A program made the position numbers and the translations under genes. The notes beneath the pieces were generated by a model that made no database searches, was not told where the DNA came from, and saw only the letters and a list, made by a program, of their open reading frames with translations. From positions 4,161,001 through 4,225,000 of the forward strand of contig NC_134684.1 in NCBI RefSeq assembly GCF_024713945.1: a DNA stretch of 64,000 bases, written 5' to 3'. Position 1 is the first letter of the stretch; each line of letters opens with the position of its first letter. This document shows positions 1-12,955 of this stretch, one piece after another. The DNA is from Dermatophagoides farinae. Lineage: Eukaryota; Arthropoda; Arachnida; Sarcoptiformes; Pyroglyphidae.

Positions 1-41
1 ATTATGATGATAAAGATTTTTGCCGCATCAATTGATCGAAT

Positions 42-70
42 AATGTGTATGTGTGTGTGTGTGTGTGTGT
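42..70. repeat. (GT)n microsatellite
   Basis: A nearly pure GT dinucleotide run with one interruption (GTAT) near its left end. Confidence 0.9.
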
Positions 71-615
71 CAGTGGAAAGTAATTATGATCCATTGGATT
101 TTTAAACTATTTTTTTCAGATTTTTGCATCATCCAATGACTGTTATTTATTTCAAATTATAAATTCTGATTCTGGTCGAGAATCAAGAATCAAAATTATT
201 GGATGAAAAACAAATTCTGATGATTAAAAGTACTTGTAATTGCCAAAAACAAGAGCATAATTATTAATTTTTTTTTTTGCTTCGAAATGCTATTACGGAA
301 TCGTTTCGTTTTTCGATTAGAAAGCTTGCTAGTTTTTTTTCCGTTCAATTTATCATTATCCATTGCTTTCTCGATCTAAATTTCTTTCTATATATAAGAT
401 ACACATTGCCATTGTCTATAGTAAAACGAAAAAGAAAAATGAAAAGAATGACTTAAAATAACTCATTTGAAATAGCTTTTATATATGAAATTCTATGTTG
501 GAAATATATCGACAACCAACTAATCATTCAGCTAGGGATTTATATATTTCAGGCAGCCAAAATGAGCTACACAAATCGAATGAGACATAATGAAAAGTTC
601 TTAAGAATTTCAAGC

Positions 616-636
616 AAAAAAAAAAAAAAAAAAAAA
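616..636. repeat. Poly-A run
   Basis: Twenty-one consecutive A followed by CACCCCG. No retroposed gene body is recognisable upstream of it. Confidence 0.9.
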
Positions 637-1230
637 CACCCCGAATTCAATTTTTTCAATTCCATTGGTAGACTTAATGAATGAAATGTTGAAAATACAG
701 TGAGCCCATTAAGTGAATTCTTTTGTATTTTGTGAATGACATATGAATGAATTTATTCCAAGACAATCAAATGAATAACTTGAATAAATGAATCAAATGG
801 AAATTTCATTGTGGTTTCTCTTTCATCATTGCATTTATCATGTCCATAGAATTTCGTGTTATGAACTTTTTAAATTTAAAAGTTAAAGTTTCATTCATAT
901 GAATTCAGAAACTTTGAAATCAAAATCATGAATAACTATAAACAAAAAGACAGAATGAATAACTTTTAACATATCTGAATTGGGTAACTTTTGAATGATG
1001 AATTCATTTTTCATAAACAACAAAACAGTGGCTATATGGTAATAGAAAAAAAAGGAAATAAAAACCAGGCCATTTTAATCAGTGAAAACATTCAGCTCAC
1101 CATCAACATCCGATACATAACGTAAATAAACTGAACCGAAACATTACGTTGTCCCGTACACAAAAAGCTTTCTTTTCTTTTCATTGTATATAACCGTATG
1201 GAAAAAAAGTTAAACAAATGTTAATATAGC

Positions 1231-1254
1231 AAAAAAAAAAAAAAAAAAAAAAAA
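1231..1254. repeat. Poly-A run
   Basis: Twenty-four consecutive A. I see no coding remnant beside it that would mark a processed retrocopy. Confidence 0.9.
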
Positions 1255-2696
1255 GTTATGGACAGAAAAATTTTTATTAAAATGATTTTTTTTTCTCTCT
1301 CATATTTGAAATTCATTCAAGGGGTGGTGTGTGATATTTTTATTTTTTCGACGAAAAAATTGGTGAATTTCTGGTTTCTGGTTTATTCACCAATAGCAGC
1401 AACGGTCTATATCCTTTTCAAAAAAATATGACTGGTTTTCATTTTGTTTGGGCACATTTCTCATAATTGGCTTTATAAGTACAATGGCATGGAATGAATG
1501 AAATATTCAATTCAATAATAATTTATGAGCTATCGGTGTGGATGCTAAAATTGCTACTATTCATTTATTATTCCTTATACTGTATTGTTGTATATATGTT
1601 GCATACCATCATTTTCCATCATCATCATCATCTTCAACAACAACAACAAAAAAATATTGTCTACAGTTACCTAACAGAATGGAAAGAAAAAGTCGGTTAT
1701 TTTATTCTTTTTTTTTCTTGTAACAAACACACAAGTCATTATATCATCAACTATTGATATAGACCATAGATGAATATGGATGAATTCTGTTGAAACATTA
1801 ACGGAAAACAACAATAACGATAACGATAACGATGTACAATGTCGAGTACAATACACATTACGCACATTACGCACATACAAATACAGAAGACTGAAAAAGT
1901 AAAAATTTATTTTTGTACTATATGAATTTGAATTGTCATGGTGGACATTATCATCATAATCATTCAACGATAATCAATACACATGTATGCACCGGGAAAA
2001 AAAGGGTATGTAGGAGGCGAGTTTGCTATTTATTTATCATCATCATCATCATTTTTTGTGCATGATTCCTACATCCGATTTTTACATCCGAATATTTTTG
2101 GTTATTCTGGGCGAGAAAAAAAAACAGAAGTCAACAAAATAAATGTTTTTCATGGTTACTGTTTTCTTTTATTTATATGTGTTTTGTGTTGTTATGTTAT
2201 GTTATGTATCAGGATCGGATAAATATGATGTTCAAATGCCCATCATTTTTGTTTCACAAATAAATGTGTAGGTGGCCTGGATGGAATAGAATCAGGATCA
2301 ATGCCTGTACCATCATTGTGTATATTCATGGAATAAATAATTGATGCATGATGCATATATTCAGGTGAATGTGGATTAAAATGTGGGTGCTAAAATTGTG
2401 TTTGTCATTGTCACTTGTTTTGTTTTAAATTAAAATTTTCTCCCAGTACAAATAAATACAAGAAAAAATGAGGATTTTTATTTTAAAAACACAAAACAAA
2501 AAACAAAAACAAAACAAAATCATCTGAATTTTGATTCATCCACACAAACCTGGAAAAAGAGAAACATTAGAATACGCCGCAGGATACCATCACACCGTAT
2601 TAACAACAACAACAACAGCAACGAAAATTGACTTTTAACGAGAAAATCATTCAACCCAAACACGAAAACCAAAATTGAACCGCCAGGTGAACTTAC

Positions 2697-2722
2697 TTAT
2701 GATGTTTCAGAAAACTTTCCAT
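2697..2722 (-). other. Candidate minus-strand first coding exon (weak)
   Basis: On the minus strand an ATG at 2722 opens eight codons (MESFLKHH) followed by AA and then a consensus GTAAGT splice donor at 2696. If real, this would be the first coding exon of a gene lying left of the window. No downstream exon is visible in the window, and the exon is far too short to assign to a family. A chance match in AT-rich DNA is quite possible. Confidence 0.15.
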
Positions 2723-3426
2723 TAATTCAGATCACCATCACAATAGTGCATTGTCATGTGTATGTGATGTGATTGTATTATGATCATCAATCATAAATGA
2801 TACAATAGTTCAGCCTTTTCCAAACTGTGGTCCACGAGCGAAAAATATTGTTTGAGAAACGCTGCAATATATGAATGTTAATTAAACTCGAATCATTCTT
2901 CATCATCATCTTGTATGGATGGATCAACTGATTATAATAACAACAAAATTTAATTTTGTCACACACACACACACAAAAACACAAGCATCACACTTTTTTT
3001 CTGTTTTTATTTTCAAATGCTGATCATTGAAAAACATTGCCTTTCATTCTCTTTTCATAATAATGTAATTTACTTGTTTTTGCAACGTTGTTTTTAACAC
3101 ACACACACACATACACAATTGATTCAATGAATGTGATCTATTATAGCTGCCAAATGTTTTACTTGAAAAAAAAAAATTTTTTTTCAGTGATTTTTTTCCA
3201 GACAAAAGATAAACATCCATTGTAGATTCTTTGGTTTCTCTTGAAAAAAAACATTATCATGAGAAGAGGTCATTATTTTTCATCTATTTCTGAAATTCAA
3301 TGAGAAAAGTTGTCGTCATCTTACTGGCAATTACAACATTATCATTTTTTTTTCTTGGTTTCTCAATATATATAGTGATTATTCTTAGAATTCATATTTA
3401 CACAGAATTTTTATGATATTTTTTTT

Positions 3427-3513
3427 ACTTACTTACTTACTGAATGACTGACTAACTGACTAACTAACTAAATCAGTGAGAATGAATAACATGATCGAGT
3501 GACTGACTGACTG
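3427..3513. repeat. Compound ACTT/ACTG/ACTA tetranucleotide tract
   Basis: The tract starts as ACTT units, changes to ACTG and ACTA/ACTGACTA units, is interrupted by about 30 bases, and resumes as (GACT)n. It reads as one degenerate tetranucleotide satellite. Confidence 0.75.
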
Positions 3514-6500
3514 TCATTTGATTCGTTGAATTAATGTGGAATTCCACCCAAAACTAAACCAATGTTTGATAATGATGATGACATCAAGGACACTAATCAG
3601 AGCATTTTTTTTTGCTATATTTTCCAAGACTAATCATCATAGGAGTTCATATTAAAAAAAAAATGAATGATATGAATGCATTTTATTATCCAATGACGAA
3701 TGAATGAATCACAACAACAAAAAAAGACTTTATCATGTAAGCCAGAGGGCCAGTACTAACAAAGACGAAAAAAATGATTAAAAATCTGGTGCCAAAATAA
3801 GAAGAAGAAAAGTTTTCTAATATATTGCCATCAATGATGACGACGATCCCAATTCAAAGTTTTATATTTGATTTGGTTCCATCGATCGAAATTACCATTT
3901 GGTATGAAAATGTTTTTTCAAAACAATGTTTTGAATAGTTAATGTGTTTTTGTTTGTTTGTTTGTGTGTGTGTGTGTGAAGAACCTTGAACCAATAAATA
4001 TATTATATTATTGAAGACCTTGTTTGTTTTGAATGTACGATTTGAATTTTTGACAACACCAGTCACATGTGACTTTATTCTGGAAACATTCGAAATTTCG
4101 TTTTGAAAATATAATGTCGGTTTTTTGTATTGATTAAATTCAGTCAGATTCATCCTTAGGGCAGAAAGAAAAAATTCTATTTGGAACAAAACAAAAAAAA
4201 AAAAAAACAAACGCGAATCACTTGACAAATTTTGCTGGTTCCAGTTATTTTTTTCCCCGTACTCATAGTCAATATTTATGCATATAATTAGTCTTTTTTT
4301 TCTCTCGTTTGTTCACTGTTTGGGCTTATTGAAATTCAGTGGTGGTGGTTGCAATTTTCATAAATTTGTCTTTTTTTTTTTTTTTTTTTTTGGTTTTAAA
4401 TTACAGAATTTATTGTGAATTTAAACACCACGAAATTTCGGTTGAATAAATTTTTCAAAATGGTCAATGAATAATTGTTGGGATAAATAATAATAAATTG
4501 CACCGGAAATGGCCAACATCATATTAATCATTGCAATTTATCATGTCAACGATGATGATGATGATGATGATGATAATAATAATGAACAAATAAATGATTC
4601 AATTGCGTGTACTTGAAAATTTCTTTTGTAATGAATTAATGACGTTTACATAATAGTGATAATAATGCACACACATATATGACCCATTTATTCTATACAT
4701 GATGATGATGATGACGGCGAAACTGTCATCTAAAGGAAGTTTTATTGTCACATACATAGCGTGTTTTTTTTTATGTAGAGAAAATAGAAAATTGAGAAAA
4801 TGTATGTGCGTGTGTGTATTGTATTGAAAGACCATGAAAGAATGAAGAAAATTAATTAAAACGTTTGGGCAAATCTTTTCATTTTCCACAAATTCTTTTG
4901 ACATGGCCAAAAAAAATAAAATAAGCAACACCTTGAAATTAATATGTAGATTAAAGTTGTGTATATGTGCCACACACACACACACACACATACAGAAAAA
5001 CAACAAACAGAACAAGAAAATTTGTTGAAATAAAGAAATTTATACTTTGTTACTATATACAATATTAACATCCATGGTTGTTTTGCAATTTTGCACATTT
5101 CTTATTTGTTCCTTTTTTTTCTTTGATTTGTTTGCCGCTTATAAATCCAATAGTGCACTTGAATCAAGATTTGTTTTTTTTTCAAGCTAAATTTTCAAAT
5201 GCAAAAGAAATTATTTCGATGGAAATCTGAGACAATTCCAAAGTGTGAATGGTTTTTTTTTCTAGTCCATTAATGATGTGTGTGTGTGTGTATGTATTAG
5301 CTTGATAATAATTTCAAATAGATTCACAGTCCATTTGTTTTCATCCATTTGTTAATGTTTTCTGTCCATTGTCAATATTATTATTTATGATGATTTTTAT
5401 TATATGACCAATTGCATTGGTTATTTCAATATATACAATATACACACACACACACACAGAGAGAGAGAGAACAAAGTTTTTTTTCTGTTTCATTGCCAAT
5501 ATGATAACAATAATAATATTGGTAATAATAACAGAATAAATGATCATCATCGTCCTAAATAAATAGGAAAAGTCCAACAACAACAACAACAACAACAAAA
5601 CGACAACAGAATCCTGCCAGGCTACCGAATTCATTACATTCCTTCGAATAAAATTGCATCGATTCAATTCATCATGACAACTCCATATACGATTATTAAC
5701 TTAATATTTTTTTTCTTTTTTTCTGGATTCTTAGAAACCAAGAATGCATAAAAATAATGAAAGCAAAAAATAAAATCAGATTTCAAGTTAGTTAGTTGAA
5801 TGAAAGAAAACGTTCGTTATTATTTTTCACTTGATCCATAGGTTGGATGTAAATTTTCCTTCATTTTTCAATTTGGATTCCATTCAATTTCTATAGAGAA
5901 ATTAAACCATTGTTTATCGATTGACACACCGTGTGTGTGTGTGTTGGCATTTTATTTTTTTCTTTCAATTTATTTTCGTTTACGTCTTTATCGTTTAGTG
6001 ATTCCATCGATCAATGCAATTTGATTATGGTGATGACCGTGTGTGTGTTTTTTTTTCTATAGTAAAAAAAATCGATTGTTTAATATGAGTGTTTTTTTCA
6101 TTCATTCATTCAATATTGATTTATATTGATTTTTCAATCAAAAAAATTTTATTCACATATAACCAAAAAAATAAAATTCATTGCCAAATTGATGAAAAAA
6201 AAATAATAGAATTAATGTAATTAGTTCTCACTAGATGTCGTTAGCTTAACTGTTCGCCAATTGACCATAGAATCATTTATTTTTTTTTCTGTCGGTTTTT
6301 TTTCCACCTTCAGGCAAATTAATTATCCGCCATGATGTGTGCTCCAATGATAATGATCATGATGATGATTACGGTGGTGAAGACCATTTAATGTTTTTTA
6401 CCGAAAGATGATCATTTTCAAATTGTTTTTTTTTTTGGTTTTTAAATTGAAATCGATTAAATAAATTAAAAGTTGTTACCAAAAATACATCATATTCTAT

Positions 6501-7131
6501 CGAACGATCCGAAGAATGGATGACATGATTTTTCTAATTCTTAATTCTGATTTTTGGCTAAATTTTGATGAAGATTCTAAAGGATTTTTCCATTGTTTAA
6601 TTGGCCATATATTGATAACCAAACAAAGGCTTCGTAAAAAATATGAGAAAGTAGCAACAAAAAAAAAAGAACAAAGTCCTTACATAACAAAGTCAATGAC
6701 CGAAGAAAGAAAAGTTGTTGTCTTGGCCAAACTCAACTTTCAATTCGCCAACAAAAATAAAGAGAAAGAGAAAATCCTTTCGCCAACCAATTTTGACAAT
6801 CATCATCATCATTTTTTTTATAAGTAACATTTTCTCATTTGGTGGTCCATCTTATTCTCAAATGGAAAAAAAAATTTTTTTTTTGGAATCATCCAATAGA
6901 TCTTAAAAGGAAAAAAGAAATGAATGACCTGTATCACACGCGTTTATATGACGAGATATTTATAAACATGAATCAAAACTATACAAACTTTATGGATCGA
7001 TAGATGTAAATGAGAAAATTATTCTTTGATTCATATTCGTATGGTGTATATATTTGATATCAACAATTGTTACTAAATGTAACACAAACGGCCACCAAAC
7101 ATCATCAAAACAAAAATCACGATTTGACCCG

Positions 7132-7173
7132 ATGCATCGAATCGCGGCCATACCACAAATAATAATAACGCAG
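7132..7173 (+). other. Candidate alternative first coding exon of FAM151-like gene
   Basis: The ATG at 7132 opens fourteen codons (MHRIAAIPQIIITQ) ending exactly at CAG followed by a perfect GTAAGT donor at 7174. The phase is 0, which matches the acceptor at 11838/11839 of the FAM151-like gene, so the joined frame is open. The predicted N-terminus is short and not clearly a signal peptide. The intron would be 4.7 kb, much longer than others in this window. This is inferred from splice signals and phase only. Confidence 0.35.
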
Positions 7174-7728
7174 GTAAGTCATTAGTCAATATTCAAAAAC
7201 AAACGAAAAGAAATATCTATATCTATAACAAGATATTATTTATAGATTACAAAGAACAACAACCACCATGTACATCTAATCATATTGAATCAAGTGATCA
7301 CCAGTCCAGGCCTTCGTCGTGGCAAGTGCATTTTTGGTTTGGTTTGACTGACAAATCCTTCTATTTTCAATAGACTTAGCATTACTTCTATTTTAATGCA
7401 TTTATGAACATTTTAGTATTATATGGATAGATATTGTTGGTCATTTATTTCAACAACACAACAATGATGAAAGACATGATGATGATTTGGTCGCTGCCTT
7501 TTTTACCACTTTCTCTCACTTGGTATTTGTAGCAAAAGGGCAATGTCCGATGACTTGAACATTGTGAATATATAAATTTTTTGTTCAGAACTCTCACTCT
7601 CATTATATGATGAGTGAAAATGTTTTTTTTCTCAATGATCGTGGCAAGATGATGATCCAATAAAAATTAAACCATCCATATTACCATTTCTAGTAAAATT
7701 GTGGATTCAACAATTTCATATGAAAATA

Positions 7729-7774
7729 AAGGTGCGTTTACACAAGTCAACATTTTTTTGTGTGAACGCACCTT
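7729..7774. repeat. 17-bp inverted repeat (hairpin)
   Basis: The left arm is 7729-7745 (AAGGTGCGTTTACACAA) and the right arm is 7758-7774 (TTGTGTGAACGCACCTT). They are complementary at 16 of 17 positions, and the odd one would be a U-G pair in RNA, so the stem is fully paired as a transcript. The loop is about 12 bases and mostly T. The arms are far more GC-rich than the surroundings. It lies in the presumed 5' intron or flank of the FAM151-like gene. It could be the folded remnant of a small inverted-repeat element or a structured RNA. No target-site duplication is evident. Confidence 0.7.
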
Positions 7775-8956
7775 AACAAAAAAACAATTTCGGACTAAAG
7801 AAATTTTTTTCTGGTATTGTTTGCTCAACAACTGTCTTGCTTGCCAATGATCATCATTCGAATCTTTCAATCAATTTGTTTTTGGTTTTCCATTGACAAT
7901 ACCTGCTATTTGGTACTGCTAATGATTGATTGATGATTGATATATGATTATTTGTAAACAGTAGCAGCAGCAGCAGCAGCCATAATTGGCAATATCGGTA
8001 TCAAGTTTTTTTTCCGATGATTTCTGCTAACAATCACAGATCACTTATATATAGATTGACTTTTGAAAGCCAAGTAGAAAAAAAACTTTCTCTTCGTTTT
8101 TTTTCTTTTGTTCGAATTACTTGAAAAATGTGTTTTTTTTTATTTCAACAAAGTTCGATGTCAGTCAATGTCCTCGATCGTGGTGTGCGTGATTATCGAT
8201 TGAATCAAGGCTCGATCGATTTTTCCTCGCTCATACTGTATCGATCGGTTCTTAAAATATTAAATTTCTTTTTATTTCACTGTTTTCACGGACGTACGGT
8301 GCTTATCCGGTTCAGGGAATATTTGAATTTACCAGATAACCACAATCACACACAGGGAGAAAAAGAAAAAAAAAATTTGGTAACCAGAGTAACTAAAGAA
8401 TAAACTCTGAACTTAACCATTTTTTTTTTTATTTTCATGGCATTGAGCTGAATGAACCTCGAAAATTGTGAAACAAATTGAGAATAGTAATCGAATTATC
8501 GAACACTGAGAAACACTAAAACCACCTCACCACACACACAATGAAAAAAGCATGATTTTAAAATAACTTTACGTACACACCTCCTACACACACACACACA
8601 CATCACTAATCAACAACCTACTATCTTTATCCATTGATAGAACCTAACCAAATATAGAACAACAAATTGCGCCTGGTTCGGCAATCCCAATCCATCTTTC
8701 TCACTTTGTTATTTATTTATTTTTTGTGTGTTTACAAAGAAATGAAAAAACTAGAAAAATCAAATCAAATAATAACCAGAAACAACGTAAGTTTTGAAAA
8801 TTTTTTTTTCATTTTCTGTTGATATTTTTTTTCTTTTTGCTGGATGGCAACATATACAGTATACATCATATACTTCCGCATTTTGTATTAAAACATTGCA
8901 TGTCTATGTATATATTTTTGCTTTTGGTAAAAGCCAAAAGCAAATGATCGCGAACT

Positions 8957-8957
<1 letters not shown>

Positions 8958-8988
<31 letters not shown>
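8958..8988. repeat. (CA)n microsatellite
   Basis: About fifteen pure CA units, one of the longest dinucleotide runs in the window. Confidence 0.9.
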
Positions 8989-8989
<1 letters not shown>

Positions 8990-10111
8990 AGCATTGACCT
9001 TATATCATGGCGCCAAGGCTTCTCTGATTATTGTTATTATTATATACACTAATGTCGCCCATGCTTTTTTCACTGGTTTTTTTTTCAAACCAAATTTACC
9101 CCAATATTTTTATGCGCGCACGCCTTCATCATGCTGTTGTTGTCATGATGATGATGATTATTATGATGATTGTCGATCTGATTTGTGATGATGATGATGA
9201 TGATGGTAGTTCTATGGGTTCGGTCGATTAGTTGAATGGAAAAATTTTTGATTCTTCTGATCCAATCCAACAACGATATATTATTGTGATAAACAATTCA
9301 ATTCAATTTCATTCACATTGATAATAATTTACATTGAAAAAAAAATTAATAAATCAAACTGTAAATAAAAGAAATTTCAATAATTGACTTTTGATGATCA
9401 AGGCAATCAAAAAAAAAAAAAAAAAAAATCGCTCATTGTTGTCTTCATCATCATTTTTTTTTTTTTTTTGATCATTGACATCCAATGCCATTACAATGGC
9501 ATAATAAAATTAAATAATCGCATATCATCAATGTTATCTATATCTGCATTTCTATTTAAACAAAAAAAAAAAATTTTTTTTTATTCCCTTTCATATATAG
9601 ATGATTTATGTGTTATGACGAAAAAAAAAATTTATGAAAATCATCAATAATTGCAATAACATAGCAGCGACGACGATGTAATAACCCTATTATAACCAGT
9701 TAAATCATCATCTCATTCTGTTATGATGATGATGATTCATTCAAATTGAAAACAAATAATGATTGAATTCTTCATTTCTGGTGTTTTTGTATTCTATGTG
9801 TGCTATAAATTAGCAACAAATACGACGACATTTTAATCATTATAATAATCATCATATTATATTGTGTTTGTTTGTTTGTTTTTTCCGTTCAATAATTATT
9901 ATCATTTGGCTTTCGATTTGATCATCATCATTCATACCGTTTTCATATTTAGTTTTATATCATTAGTTTTTGTCAAGATTTTTTTCGCTTCACACATTTT
10001 CAAGTACACATTGTAAATCATCAATCATATTTCATTGAAAATAAAATACTTTTCCCAGTGAATAATAATATTTAAAAAAAAAATTAAAAAATTATACAAC
10101 AATTCACATCG

Positions 10112-10126
10112 ATGAAATACGGCCAG
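10112..10126 (+). other. Second candidate first coding exon of FAM151-like gene
   Basis: The ATG at 10112 opens five codons (MKYGQ) ending in CAG and a perfect GTAAGT donor at 10127. The phase is 0, as for the candidate at 7132-7173. Joined to the acceptor at 11838/11839 it keeps the FAM151-like frame open. The exon is so short that only transcript data can confirm it. Confidence 0.35.
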
Positions 10127-11148
10127 GTAAGTTGACTGAGCTGATTATAAATCCATTACATTTCAAACGTGGATCAAATTTTTTCGTTTTTTTTCTCAAT
10201 ACACATTCCAAGTCAAACTGTGTCATTATTTTTTTTTTGTTTATTAGAGAAATATATGTGTGTGTTTTCGTGTGTTTGAGAAATTACTAAAGGCTATTTT
10301 TGGCTAAAATCACAGGCCGAAAATGTTTTACCCTTTTTTAGCAAGCTCTCTTTAAAGAGGACCTATGAGTGTTGAGCATGATGATTTTGATTTTGTTTCA
10401 ATGAAAACATCATATATTCAAATTATGATAATGATTATCTCGTTGAATTGAATATGATGATGACGATGATGATTAGAAAGATAAAACTATGGACATGTGT
10501 GTGAGTATGGAGATATAGTCGATGTCCGACGACGACGACGATGATCGTGAGCTTCAATAGTCTGGATTTTTTCTGTCAATCAACAACAATTGAACAAAGA
10601 AAAAGGAAAATCCAAAATGAAGTGAAAAGAGAGAAAAATTGTTTTCGATTTTTGTATAAAAAGTCAATAAACTTTCGCTTATAACGATTGTCGTTGATGA
10701 TGATGATGATGAACGATTCTATTTTAGTCATTTTTGTTGTTGCTTTCGGATCATTTGTCTCTTTTCTTATGATTTGAAAAAAGAACGATCTTAACATTTC
10801 CGCCATATGGGAAATACATATCTTTTCTCACTATTGGATCATCAAACCGAGAAAAAAAAACTACTTTCTCGCCGATGAACTTGCTCTTTCCATAGCCATA
10901 GGCTGATAAAACGAAAAAAAGAGACAACATATAACACACACACACACACACATTCATTCTAGTTGTTGTTATTTTCGACTTATAATAACCGGGCATATCC
11001 GAATGCAACAGGTTAAATTGGAAAAAGTAAAATGAAATGAGCGAGAGTTAAACTTGACGATCATGAACTGTGAAATAAACGAGCCATTTCAATACGAAAT
11101 TTGGTTTGAATCTTGAAATCGGAGATGAAAAATTTCTCTTTTCGTTTG

Positions 11149-11179
<31 letters not shown>

Positions 11180-11823
11180 CTCAAACTAGTTGCCACCATT
11201 CCCGAAAAGTTTTCGGTCTATGATACCCGACCTCTATTCCAAACTTGAATAATCGTGAATACCTTGTCTTTTTAATTTTTTGATGATGATGATGATGATG
11301 GTGATCAGAACCTGATTTTCAAGTCGATCGAGTTGGTTATACCTGGTCGATGTATCGGTCTATATCGGGCGTACTATAAAATATACACAACAACGAGAAA
11401 ATTGGTGAATGAATGAAGCATGAATTTTATAGTATGATGATGATGATGATGATGATGGAAACCTAAACCAGGTTTCTATGTTTAAAAATCTTCACCATTG
11501 TTGAATGATCGTTGCCCTCAGATCACTTTTTTTTTCTTCAAATATATATGTAGGTTATAAATATAAGTGTTGCCGTCCATCACATTCATATGGTTATTAT
11601 CATTCGTCGTCATCGGGTGATGGTCATGTTTGTTGTTGTTGTTTTTTTTGATAGAAATGATGTTGATAGGAATTTCAAAAACTTTGTTTTCACTTTGACT
11701 TTTATTTGTGTTCGTTTCTATGTGTTTATGTGTGTGTGTCTGTGTATGAATCATTTGAGTTTTTTTTCAAATTTAAAACTGATTAAAAATTAAATCTCAA
11801 TTTCATCAATAATAAAAACAATT
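10127..11823. other. Presumed intron / 5' flank of FAM151-like gene
   Basis: No coding frame is recognisable here. Visible items are a (CT)n run at 11149-11172, GAT trinucleotide runs, and a perfect palindrome CTCTTTAAAGAG near 10348. The right end is T-rich and leads to a splice acceptor at 11837-11838. Confidence 0.5.
11149..11172. repeat. (CT)n microsatellite
   Basis: Twelve pure CT units followed by an interrupted CT/TTC stretch. Confidence 0.9.
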
Positions 11824-12955
11824 ATGATTGGATTTCAGTGTTCAACGACCATCACGCAGCCATGTCTTGGCCGTACCATCTTTCCATCCAGTGCAACTCA
11901 TACAAATTCAACGGCCAACGGTGGCACAACGACAACGTTTCATAATCGTGTACAAATATCACCCAATCTGATCGATTATTTTCCACTAAATGGAGATGGT
12001 TTACAATTAAATTGGGCACATGCTGTCAATAGTCGTTCCAAATTGATGACTGCATTACGAGGTATGTGTCCAAAAGTGATGAATTTAAGTTGAGTAAAAA
12101 AAAATTCTCGAACTAAAACTGTAAATGAAAATATAGGTGATGATCTTATGATCGAAGCCGATGTAAGCCTGGCGGAAACATCACGTTATCCTGTGCCAAT
12201 AATGGCACATCCGCCGAACAATGCCAGTGATCTTACATTGGAAGATTTTCTAATCGAAATTGTACGTTCGAATTGTGCAAAGGGAATCAAATTGGATTTT
12301 AAATCCACACGTGTTGTTGAACCTGCATTCCGTGTGTTGGCTAGGCATGTTGATTTCATCAAAGGTCCAATCGTGTTGAATGCCGATATTCTTGCTGGTA
12401 AGTGTCTATATGACTTTATTTATTTATTTCATGAATGAATTTCCAAAACAAAAAAAAAACTAGGACCAAACAATCCAGAAGCAACACCTGTCGATGCATG
12501 GACATTTTTAATGTTATGCCGAACACGTTTCCCAAAGGCAATCATATCGATCGGTTGGACAACAAATCTTGATGGACAAATGAAAACAGGATATAGCCGC
12601 GAAATGGTCGATCATATGGCATCATTAGTACGTGAATATAATCTAATGCAGCCATTAACGTTTCCAGTGAATGCTACATTACTTAAATATTCGATTTGTG
12701 AAATTCAACGTCTACTGTTTCAAGTATGTTGTGTATGTAATAACTACTATGATGATTCTGACTTTATTTAATTGGTAAACAAATCAGGTACCAAATAGTA
12801 CATTAACTGTATGGGCACATCCCGAAGAATTTGCCAACAATAATCTAACATTACATGATTTGTTCATCATACGTAAAGCATTCTCAATCAATTCCGTCTT
12901 CTATGATATGCCTTCCGAAGTGATCAATGAACTACGACGTGCCAGCAGCCTTTGA
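11824..12955 (+). CDS. FAM151 / menorin-like protein (DUF2181 family)
   Basis: The exons are 11824-12061, 12137-12397, 12464-12723 and 12788-12955, giving 308 residues if the ATG at 11824 is used. All junctions keep phase. The protein has the features I associate with FAM151A/B and nematode menorin: an early LNWAHAVNSR segment, EADVSL, MAHPP, GIKLDFK, NADILAGPN, SIGWTT, and a late SVFYDMP. The family resembles the PLC-like phosphodiesterase TIM-barrel fold, with conserved acidic residues. Menorin acts in skin-neuron patterning in nematodes, while the arthropod role is not known to me. The first ATG sits directly in front of a TTTCAG, so 11839 may be a splice acceptor fed by upstream exons at 7132 or 10112. 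No clear signal peptide or membrane segment follows the 11824 start. A possible AATAAA lies at 13227. Confidence 0.88.

Larger units (their letters stand above)
1..7131. other. Gene-poor stretch, no supported coding sequence
   Basis: Reading both strands I see only short open frames made of low-complexity residues (poly-Ile, Phe, His, Ser) and no recognisable protein family. The stretch is AT-rich and full of poly-A/T runs, (CA)n, (GAT)n and (ATC)n repeats. It is best read as intergenic DNA plus 5' flank of the FAM151 gene on the plus strand. A gene whose body lies left of the window could also start here on the minus strand. Confidence 0.6.

Noticed and set aside
616-1254. Two long poly-A runs as possible retroposon tails
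   Set aside because: No gene-like or reverse-transcriptase sequence and no flanking duplications are seen. Poly-A runs are common throughout the window.
8128-8403. 91-codon plus-strand frame with several CGATCG palindromes nearby
   Set aside because: It ends in low-complexity Lys/Glu, has no family resemblance and no splice partners. The CGATCG words are common in this DNA.
9612-9736. Clusters of ATG/GATGAT as possible coding Asp repeats
   Set aside because: They are simple (GAT)n/(ATC)n microsatellites in non-coding DNA with no open frame of family character.
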